From JBFIHZ01 sp041601535 (GTDB lineage Bacteria > Pseudomonadota > Gammaproteobacteria > Xanthomonadales > SZUA-36), in NCBI GenBank assembly GCA_041601535.1, contig JBFIHZ010000193.1:1-7582 (forward strand): a stretch of 7,582 bases of DNA, read 5' to 3'. The notes below the pieces were generated by a model that was given only the letters and a program-made list of their open reading frames with translations, was not told the DNA's origin and ran no database searches. A program made the translations under genes and the position numbers. Numbering within the stretch: position 1 is the stretch's first letter; each line of letters starts with the position of its first letter. Shown here piece by piece: positions 1 to 5,209 of this stretch.

Positions 1-1035
1 GCCATATTCCAGCCAGCGCAATTCCTCTACGGGGCTGACCGAACTGTTGCTGTCGGAGCCGATGCCAAAGCGGCCGGAATCCTGCAAAAAGGGCTTCAGC
101 GGAAACAGGCCGTCACCCAGGTTGGCTTCAGTAGTTGGGCATAACCCGGCAACGGCGCCACAGCGGGCCAGGCGGCTGCGTTCGTCGTCGCTCAGGTGGG
201 TGGCGTGTACCAGGTTCCAGCGCTGGTCCACTTCGGCATGATCCAATAACCATTCGACTGGCCGTTGTCCGGTTGCCTTGATGCACTCCTCCACCTCGCG
301 CACTTGTTCTGCTATGTGGATGTGTACTGGCGCGTTGGCGTCGCTTGCGCAGTGCGCTGCGACCACCTGTTGCAGGGCAGCTGGCGGGACCGCGCGCAAA
401 CTGTGCAGCGCCAGACCGGCTGACAGCTGATGATGCGGCCGGCATAGGGTCTGCACTGCGTCGAGCAGCTGCAGGTAGCTTTCCGGCGTATGGATAAAGC
501 GGCGCTGGCCCGGGCTGGGTGGTTTGCCCCCAAAGTCCGAACTCATGTACAGCACCGGCAGGTGGGTGAGACCGATACCGGTGTCCAGCGCTGCCTGGAT
601 GATGGCTCCGGACATCTCGCCGGGATCGGCATAGGGCTGGCCGCCGATATCGTGGTGAAGATAGTGAAATTCCGCCACCGAAGTGTAGCCGGCCTTGAGC
701 ATTTCCAGGTAAAGCTGCGCCGCAATGGCGTGCAGTTGTTCTGGTGTCAGCTGGCCGGTGAACGCATACATGAGTTCACGCCAGGTCCAGAAGCTGTCTG
801 CCGGCCCCGACTGGAACTCGGCGCGCCCGGCCAGGCCGCGCTGGAACGCGTGGCTGTGCAGATTGGGCATGCCTGGAATGGCGGCGCCGCTGATGCGGGT
901 GGAGGCATCACATTCGGTTTCTTTATCAACCGAGGCAATATCGCCCTGAGACGTTACGGAAATGCGCACCCGCTCGGCCCAGCCGTCTGGCAGCAAAGCC
1001 TGGTCAAAAAAGTAGCAGGTGGCGCTGGTGCTCAT
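1..1035 (-). CDS. hutF: Formimidoylglutamate deiminase HutF (partial, C-terminus beyond left edge)
   Basis: Cytoplasmic metal-dependent amidohydrolase. It hydrolyses N-formimino-L-glutamate to N-formyl-L-glutamate and ammonia, the fourth step of the five-step histidine pathway. The frame is open from ATG at 1035 to base 1, giving 345 residues; the family is about 450, so roughly 100 C-terminal residues are missing. Visible amidohydrolase-superfamily motifs are PGMPNLHSHAFQRG (metal ligands H60 and H62), HIAEQ (H240, E243), NLVHATHL (H277) and GIGSDSNSSVSPVEELRWLEYG (D328). Their spacing matches the zinc and catalytic residues I recall for Pseudomonas HutF. The start is supported because only a few residues precede the family's usual N-terminal pattern (ALLPDGWAERVRI). 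The only AGGA lies 15 nt upstream, too far for a normal ribosome binding site. The gene is third in the hutI-transporter-hutF run and lies in the same frame as the transporter stop 57 nt upstream. The family assignment is secure; only the 3' end is unseen. Confidence 0.97.
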   Translation of the reverse strand, partial: MSTSATCYFFDQALLPDGWAERVRISVTSQGDIASVDKETECDASTRISGAAIPGMPNLHSHAFQRGLAGRAEFQSGPADSFWTWRELMYAFTGQLTPEQLHAIAAQLYLEMLKAGYTSVAEFHYLHHDIGGQPYADPGEMSGAIIQAALDTGIGLTHLPVLYMSSDFGGKPPSPGQRRFIHTPESYLQLLDAVQTLCRPHHQLSAGLALHSLRAVPPAALQQVVAAHCASDANAPVHIHIAEQVREVEECIKATGQRPVEWLLDHAEVDQRWNLVHATHLSDDERSRLARCGAVAGLCPTTEANLGDGLFPLKPFLQDSGRFGIGSDSNSSVSPVEELRWLEYG

Positions 1036-1041
1036 AAGTGC

Positions 1042-1047
1042 TTTATA
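1042..1047 (-). promoter_or_regulatory. Possible -10 box (TATAAA) just upstream of hutF
   Basis: On the minus strand, TATAAA is followed by exactly six bases (GCACTT) and then the hutF ATG, so a sigma-70 start site would fall at or next to the A of the start codon. No convincing -35 hexamer sits 16-18 bp further upstream (that stretch is GC-rich). There is also no Shine-Dalgarno at normal distance, so a leaderless internal transcript is conceivable. Chance occurrence is equally plausible. Confidence 0.2.
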
Positions 1048-1092
1048 CCATCCTGTGGCGGCTGCCGGCGGTTCGTGCGCGCTGCCGCTGAG

Positions 1093-2073
1093 TCAGGCGC
1101 TGGCCGATGCATGGACGCAATGGTGAACCTCGACGGTGGCATGCACAATATTCAGTTCGCTGGGGATCCTGGCCTTATAGCTTGCAGGTGGTTGTGGATC
1201 ATGAGTGACCAGCGTGATTTCTGCCGCGCGGATACCGTGACCAATGTGCCAGATGTGGAGATCACTGACACGGTCTTCGGAACCCTGTTCCAGCGCATCG
1301 CGCACGGCTTGCAACTGCGTGTCGCCGGTCTGGTAATCCAGCAGTACCCGGGCAGTCTCGCGTAACAATCCATATGACCAGCGGGTTACCAGGATTGCAC
1401 CGACTATGCCCATGACCGGGTCCAGCCAGCCTGCACCCAGGTATTTTCCTGCCAGCAAGGCAGCGATGGCCAGCAAGGATGTCAGGGCGTCGGCCAGCAC
1501 ATGAAGGTAGGCAGCCCGCAGGTTGTGGTCGTGGCTGGCGTGCTCATGTCCCTGCTCATGCTGATGTTCATGCTCATGCTCATGCACATGGTCATGCCCA
1601 TGGCCGTGGTCGTGCGGGGTTGAGCTCAACACCCATGCGCTGAAGCCATTGACCAGCAAGCCGATCACTGCCACCACCAGGGCCTGCTCGAATGCAATCT
1701 GCAGCGGGTTGAGCAGCCGGTCGGTGCTTTCAACCACCATGGCAAGAGCGAACCCCAGCAGCATGACAGCGCTGGCAAAGCCAGCCAGGCTGTTGATCTT
1801 CCCTACGCCAAATGAAAACCGGGAATCCGCCGCCAGGCGCCGAGAAATCACGTACGCCAGCACCGCGATACCCAGCGCCGCGGCATGTGAAGCCATGTGC
1901 AGGCCGTCGGCCAGCAGCGCCATGGAGCCGTATACCAGTCCGCCGGCGATTTCCACCACCATCATGACCGCGGTGAGTGCTACGATCAGCAGCGTACGCT
2001 TTTCCCCCGCGCGTTGCCGGTCCTGGCTAAACACGTGATCATGGGTCCAGTTTTTCATGTGGGTCGTGTGCAT
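1093..2073 (-). CDS. dmeF: DmeF-type cation diffusion facilitator (divalent metal exporter) with His-rich loop
   Basis: Inner-membrane CDF-family transporter of 326 residues. It is expected to export divalent cations by proton antiport; characterised DmeF proteins act on Co and Ni, but the substrate here cannot be read from sequence. The N-terminus NWTHDHVF is typical of DmeF. Six hydrophobic segments lie at about 28-48, 52-78, 94-114, 127-149, 186-208 and 215-233. The predicted transport site is H59xxxH63 in TM2 (LLADGLHMASH) with H191xxxD195 in TM5 (HVLADAL). TM4 and TM5 are separated by a loop with 14 His in residues 154-183. A cytoplasmic C-terminal domain follows (SDLHIWHIGHG, VEVHHCVH). 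ATG 2073 is chosen over ATG 2058 because AGGA lies 8 nt upstream of it. It begins 4 nt after the hutI stop, so it is almost certainly co-transcribed and perhaps translationally coupled. A metal exporter inside a hut operon is the odd feature of this window. The family is sure; the DmeF subfamily is likely. Confidence 0.93.
   Translation of the reverse strand: MHTTHMKNWTHDHVFSQDRQRAGEKRTLLIVALTAVMMVVEIAGGLVYGSMALLADGLHMASHAAALGIAVLAYVISRRLAADSRFSFGVGKINSLAGFASAVMLLGFALAMVVESTDRLLNPLQIAFEQALVVAVIGLLVNGFSAWVLSSTPHDHGHGHDHVHEHEHEHQHEQGHEHASHDHNLRAAYLHVLADALTSLLAIAALLAGKYLGAGWLDPVMGIVGAILVTRWSYGLLRETARVLLDYQTGDTQLQAVRDALEQGSEDRVSDLHIWHIGHGIRAAEITLVTHDPQPPASYKARIPSELNIVHATVEVHHCVHASASA
1525..1614 (-). 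repeat. Low-complexity His-rich codon run in the transporter gene
   Basis: Thirty codons (residues 154-183 of the transporter) encode alternating His with Asp, Gly or Glu, 14 His in all, including an EHEHEH stretch. At DNA level this is an imperfect tandem array of a CATGAG-like hexamer. In CDF exporters the TM4-TM5 His-rich loop is cytoplasmic and binds metal ions. The hexamer repetition makes loop length prone to slippage variation. Confidence 0.85.
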
Positions 2074-2077
2074 CGTT

Positions 2078-3307
2078 TCAGTCCTGCAGGATGTTGCCTT
2101 CTTTAATCACCGAAATAACCAAATCGCCTCCCAGCCAGTAACTCAGCTCTGAGGTTTCATTGATATCCCAGATCACCATATCTGCGTACTTTCCGGGCTC
2201 CAGCGAGCCGCGTTCGTGATGCAGCCCCAAAGCGCGGGCTGCATTGATGGTGACGCCGGCCAGCGCCTCGTCCGGCGTCAGCCCGAACAGCTGGCAGGCC
2301 ATGTTCATGATAAGGCGCAGCGACAGAACCGGGGAGCTTCCCGGGTTGCAGTCGGTGGCAATGGCCATCGGTACGCGGTTCAGCCTTAATTGTTCAACCG
2401 GCGGCTTACGGGTGTCCCGCAGCGTGTAGAACGCGCCGGGCAACAACACTGCCACCGTACCGCTGGCGGCCATTGCTTTCACCCCGGCTTCATCCAGGTA
2501 TTCGAGGTGGTCGGCCGAGAGTGCCTGGCAGCGCGCAGCCAGTTCTGAACCACCGCCGTTCGACAATTGCTCCGCATGCAACTTAACCGGCAGGCCCAGT
2601 GCATGTGCGCTGCGGAAAAGCCGTTCGACTTCTGCGGTGGAGAATGCAATCTTCTCGCAAAACGCATCCACCGCATCAACCAGGCCAGCTGCGTGCAGGG
2701 CCGGCAGCATTTCGTCGCACACCAGGTCCAGGTAGCCCTCGCGGTGCTCGGCGAATTCAGGCGGTACCGTATGCGCGCCGAGGAAACTGGTTGCTACCGT
2801 AAGCGGCAGTTCCCGGCCCAGCCGGCGGGCCACGCGTAACATTATTTCTTCGGTTGCGCTATCAAGCCCGTAGCCGGATTTGATTTCTGTTGTGGTCAGG
2901 CCTTCCCGAAGCAGGGGTTGCAGGCGCTTGCTCGCAGCGTGCAGTAGTTCATCCTCGGTGGCTTCACGTGTGGCCTTTACGGTGCTGATGATGCCGCCAC
3001 CCTGTCTGGCAATGGCTTCATACGACTGACCTTCGAGGCGCATACGGAATTCGTCTGCACGGTTGCCACCAAATACGACGTGGCTGTGACAGTCCACCAG
3101 GCCTGGTGTTATCCACTTGTTGGCGACATCTATTACCTGCTCCGCCAGCATTGCCGGGTCACCAGGCAAGTCCTGCATGGGTCCCAGCCAGGCGATGCGG
3201 CCGTCCTTGCTGGCGATGGCAGCGTTGCGCACTATCCCGTCAGCGGATGGGGAAGTTGACTGGGTAGCGATTCGGGCGTTAACCCAAAGAGTTGTGAATT
3301 GCGGCAT
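2078..3307 (-). CDS. hutI: Imidazolonepropionase HutI
   Basis: Cytoplasmic amidohydrolase that opens the ring of 4-imidazolone-5-propionate to give N-formimino-L-glutamate, the third step of histidine degradation. From ATG 3307 it has 409 residues, the usual family length. Motifs in order are DCHSHVVFGGNR (metal ligands H74 and H76), EIKSGYGLD (about 142-149), KLHAEQLSNGGG (H244), SADHLEYLDEAG (H267) and ATDCNPGSSP (D319), all characteristic of HutI. The C-terminal AARALGLHHERGSLEPGKYADMV is typical of the superfamily's composite beta-sandwich. The frame continues to a GTG at 3355, which would add 16 residues. I prefer ATG 3307 because the family pattern begins there (MPQFTTLWVNARIAT) and AGGA lies just before it, although only 2 nt away. 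The GTG has no Shine-Dalgarno. hutI is first gene of the minus-strand operon and diverges from hutU across a shared control region. Confidence 0.97.
   Translation of the reverse strand: MPQFTTLWVNARIATQSTSPSADGIVRNAAIASKDGRIAWLGPMQDLPGDPAMLAEQVIDVANKWITPGLVDCHSHVVFGGNRADEFRMRLEGQSYEAIARQGGGIISTVKATREATEDELLHAASKRLQPLLREGLTTTEIKSGYGLDSATEEIMLRVARRLGRELPLTVATSFLGAHTVPPEFAEHREGYLDLVCDEMLPALHAAGLVDAVDAFCEKIAFSTAEVERLFRSAHALGLPVKLHAEQLSNGGGSELAARCQALSADHLEYLDEAGVKAMAASGTVAVLLPGAFYTLRDTRKPPVEQLRLNRVPMAIATDCNPGSSPVLSLRLIMNMACQLFGLTPDEALAGVTINAARALGLHHERGSLEPGKYADMVIWDINETSELSYWLGGDLVISVIKEGNILQD
2082..2085 (-). promoter_or_regulatory. Ribosome binding site of the CDF transporter gene
   Basis: AGGA on the minus strand lies within the last codons of hutI, 8 nt before ATG 2073. 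It decides the transporter start: the other candidate, ATG 2058, has no such motif. Its position inside hutI means ribosomes finishing hutI pass directly over it, which fits coupled translation. Confidence 0.6.
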
Positions 3308-3410
3308 TTTCCTGCTGTTTTCCGTTTTGCTGGATCCTGGTTCCTGATCATTCACCGGTAGTGGGGATTTTTATCTGGCGTGTCGAGAGTGCTTTATTGT
3401 CGACTGGATT

Positions 3411-3440
3411 ATGATAAAGTATGTCTACATGTATATACAA
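3411..3440 (-). promoter_or_regulatory. Candidate sigma-70 promoter for the hutI operon
   Basis: On the minus strand a TTGTAT element (3435-3440) is separated by 18 bp from TATCAT (3411-3416, five of six matches to TATAAT). The -35 is weak (TTG only). The element overlaps the TGTATATACA palindrome, so a repressor bound there would block it. Transcription would start near 3404, leaving a leader of roughly 100 nt to ATG 3307. This rests on motif inspection only. Confidence 0.4.
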
Positions 3441-3451
3441 CCATTTATAAC
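3424..3451 (+). promoter_or_regulatory. Candidate sigma-70 promoter for hutUH
   Basis: TCTACA (3424-3429, four of six matches to TTGACA) is followed by a 16-bp spacer and TATAAC (3446-3451, five of six matches to TATAAT). The TGTATATACA operator fills most of the spacer, a classic repressor position. The predicted start near 3458 would give a leader of about 50 nt before hutU. An alternative pair, TTGTCG 3397-3402 with TATGTC 3420-3425, is possible but has a poorer -10. Confidence 0.45.
3430..3439. promoter_or_regulatory. HutC-type operator (TGTATATACA palindrome)
   Basis: A perfect 10-bp palindrome, TGTATATACA, sits midway in the divergent hutI-hutU region. It fits the GTNTANAC consensus of the HutC subfamily of GntR repressors and the TGTA-N2-TACA form described for the Pseudomonas hut promoter. 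In characterised systems HutC bound there is released by urocanate. A degenerate second copy, ATGTCTACAT (3421-3430), abuts it and may provide a second contact. The site lies in the spacer of the candidate hutU promoter and over the -35 of the candidate hutI promoter, so one bound dimer could silence both. The hutC gene is not in the window, so the regulator's identity is inferred. Confidence 0.7.
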
Positions 3452-3463
3452 GACAATGGACTT

Positions 3464-3489
3464 ACTGCCTGGCCTGGCTGCGAGGCAGT
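3464..3489 (+). promoter_or_regulatory. Hairpin in the hutU 5' leader
   Basis: ACTGCCT (3464-3470) and AGGCAGT (3483-3489) form a perfect 7-bp stem around a 12-nt GC-rich loop. The hairpin ends 6 nt before the hutU Shine-Dalgarno. No U run follows, so it is not an intrinsic terminator. It could stabilise the mRNA or tune ribosome access. No known hut riboswitch or HutP-type element is recognised here. Confidence 0.35.
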
Positions 3490-3495
3490 TGAAAC

Positions 3496-3499
3496 GAGG
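3496..3499 (+). promoter_or_regulatory. Ribosome binding site of hutU
   Basis: GAGG, continuing as GAGGTG, lies 9 nt before ATG 3509. It is the only good Shine-Dalgarno in the leader and fixes the urocanase start. A competing GTG start in another frame at 3499 overlaps it and is not credible. Confidence 0.75.
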
Positions 3500-3508
3500 T
3501 GACAGTAA

Positions 3509-5209
3509 ATGACGAATCGTACGATCAAACCAACAGCCACGGATCACTACCCGATCAAGGCGCCGACAGGCGCGGAGCTGTCCTGCAAACACTGGACCAC
3601 CGAAGCAGCCATGCGGATGCTGATGAACAACCTGGATCCGGACGTGGCAGAGGATCCGGAGAACCTGGTGGTATACGGCGGCATTGGCAAGGCTGCCAGG
3701 AACTGGGAGTGTTTTGATGGGATTATCCGCAGCCTGAAATCACTGGAAGAAAATGAAACCTTGCTGGTGCAAAGCGGTAAACCGGTGCTGGTGGCCCGCA
3801 CGCACACCGACGCCCCGCGGGTGCTGATCGCCAACTCCAACCTGGTGCCGCACTGGGCCAATTGGGAACACTTCAACGAATTGGACCGCAAGGGTCTGAT
3901 GATGTATGGCCAGATGACGGCCGGATCCTGGGTGTATATCGGCAGCCAGGGTATCGTTCAGGGCACCCATGAAACTTTTGTCGAAATGGGCCGCCAGCAT
4001 TACGACGGAGATCTCACCGGCAAGTGGATACTGACCGCCGGCCTGGGCGGCATGGGAGGAGCCCAGCCATTGGCCGCCTCCATGGCCGGTGCCTGCAGTC
4101 TGAATATTGAGTGTCAGGAAAGCCGCATCGACTTCCGCCTGCGTACCGCCTACCTGGACAAGAAGGCTACCAGCCTGGATCAGGCTATGGACATGATCAA
4201 TGCGGCAACCGCCGATGGCGAAGCTATTTCGGTGGGTCTGCTGGGCAACGCCGCCGAAATACTTCCGCAAATGCTGCGGCGCGGGATCCGCCCGGATGCG
4301 GTCACCGACCAGACGTCGGCACATGACCCGGTGCACGGTTACCTGCCCATCGGCTGGACGGTGGATGAGTGGAAGGAACGGCAGAAGTCCGATCCCAAGC
4401 GGGTTATGAGTGAAGCAAAGAAGTCGATGGCTGTTCATGTTCGTGCCATGCTGGAATTTCAGCAGATGGGCATTCCAACCTTTGACTATGGCAACAATAT
4501 TCGGCAGATGGCCAAGGAAGAAGGTGTCAGCAATGCGTTTGATTTTCCTGGCTTCGTGCCCGCCTATATCCGGCCCCTGTTCTGCCGCGGCGTTGGTCCG
4601 TTTCGCTGGGTGGCACTGAGTGGTGACCCGGAAGATATTTACAAGACCGACGAGAAAGTAAAAGAGCTGACTCCGGGTAATGATGCTTTGCACAACTGGC
4701 TGGATATGGCGCGTGAACGTATCAGCTTCCAGGGTTTGCCAGCGCGTATTTGCTGGGTCGGTCTGGGTGTGCGTGACAAGCTGGCCCTGGCCTTCAATGA
4801 CATGGTGGCCAGCGGGGAACTTAAGGCGCCTATCGTTATTGGCAGGGACCACCTGGATTCCGGTTCGGTAGCCAGTCCGTTCCGTGAAACGGAATCCATG
4901 CGCGACGGTTCGGACGCGGTATCCGACTGGCCCATGCTCAATGCCTTGCTGAACACGGCCAGCGGAGCGACCTGGGTGTCACTGCATCATGGCGGTGGGG
5001 TTGGCATGGGCTATTCGCAACACGCCGGGGTGGTCATTGTTGCCGATGGAACAGAGCAAGCTGCCCAGCGCCTGGGGCGTGTGCTGTGGAATGACCCGGC
5101 AACAGGGGTGTGCCGTCACGCCGATGCGGGCTATCAGGAGTCCATGGACTGTGCCCGCGAGCATGGCCTGAATTTGCCCATGATCACAGCGCAGGCGCCA
5201 TCGGCATGA
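3509..5209 (+). CDS. hutU: Urocanate hydratase (urocanase) HutU
   Basis: Cytoplasmic NAD-dependent lyase that hydrates urocanate to 4-imidazolone-5-propionate, the second step of histidine degradation. It uses tightly bound NAD+ as an electrophile. The 566 residues are full family length. Motifs seen are YGGIGKAARNWECFD (56-70), MMYGQMTAGSWVYIGSQGIVQG (131-152), the NAD-binding glycine-rich TAGLGGMGGAQPLA (176-189), TDQTSAHDPVHGYLPIGW (266-283), FCRGVGPFRWVALSGDPEDI (358-377), the catalytic-cysteine region LPARICWVGLG with C415 (equivalent to the Cys near 410 in Pseudomonas putida urocanase) and LHHGGGVGMGYSQHAG (492-507). The start is set by the GAGG motif and by the family N-terminus. It is first gene of the plus-strand hutUH pair, behind the putative HutC-controlled promoter. 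Its stop overlaps the hutH start. It looks intact. Confidence 0.98.
   Translation: MTNRTIKPTATDHYPIKAPTGAELSCKHWTTEAAMRMLMNNLDPDVAEDPENLVVYGGIGKAARNWECFDGIIRSLKSLEENETLLVQSGKPVLVARTHTDAPRVLIANSNLVPHWANWEHFNELDRKGLMMYGQMTAGSWVYIGSQGIVQGTHETFVEMGRQHYDGDLTGKWILTAGLGGMGGAQPLAASMAGACSLNIECQESRIDFRLRTAYLDKKATSLDQAMDMINAATADGEAISVGLLGNAAEILPQMLRRGIRPDAVTDQTSAHDPVHGYLPIGWTVDEWKERQKSDPKRVMSEAKKSMAVHVRAMLEFQQMGIPTFDYGNNIRQMAKEEGVSNAFDFPGFVPAYIRPLFCRGVGPFRWVALSGDPEDIYKTDEKVKELTPGNDALHNWLDMARERISFQGLPARICWVGLGVRDKLALAFNDMVASGELKAPIVIGRDHLDSGSVASPFRETESMRDGSDAVSDWPMLNALLNTASGATWVSLHHGGGVGMGYSQHAGVVIVADGTEQAAQRLGRVLWNDPATGVCRHADAGYQESMDCAREHGLNLPMITAQAPSA

Larger units (their letters stand above)
3456..3512 (+). 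other. Possible 18-codon leader ORF overlapping the hutU start
   Basis: ATG at 3456 opens a short frame encoding MDLLPGLAARQLKRGDSK. Its TGA (3510-3512) overlaps the hutU ATG (3509-3511) as ATGA. The hutU Shine-Dalgarno lies inside it. It has no Shine-Dalgarno of its own and contains no His codons, so it is not a classical histidine attenuator. The candidate hutU start site near 3458 would even exclude its ATG from the transcript. It may be coincidental. Confidence 0.15.

Noticed and set aside
490..1365. Plus-strand open frame of 291 codons
   Set aside because: It lies antisense to hutF and the end of the transporter gene, both of which carry clear family motifs. The translation has no recognisable domain and crosses two genes.
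1525..1614. Short tandem repeats considered as a CRISPR or regulatory repeat
   Set aside because: The repeats are in frame and encode the His-rich loop expected of a CDF exporter. There is no spacer-repeat architecture.
2056..2058. Alternative ATG start of the CDF transporter
   Set aside because: No Shine-Dalgarno precedes it, whereas ATG 2073 has AGGA at 8 nt.
3381..3403. Direct repeat TGTCGA (3381-3386 and 3398-3403) in the divergent region
   Set aside because: Only six bases, with no extended similarity and no known regulator consensus; likely chance.
3499..3717. GTG-initiated frame overlapping the start of hutU
   Set aside because: It starts within the hutU Shine-Dalgarno and runs in a shifted frame through urocanase; no recognisable protein.
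3740..4852. Minus-strand open frame of 370 codons
   Set aside because: Fully antisense to urocanase, which has every expected motif in the plus frame. A long antisense frame is a common by-product of biased codon use.
5110..5205. N-terminal extension of hutH
   Set aside because: It would overlap hutU by about 100 nt, and the extra residues are out-of-frame hutU sequence with no similarity to histidase N-termini.
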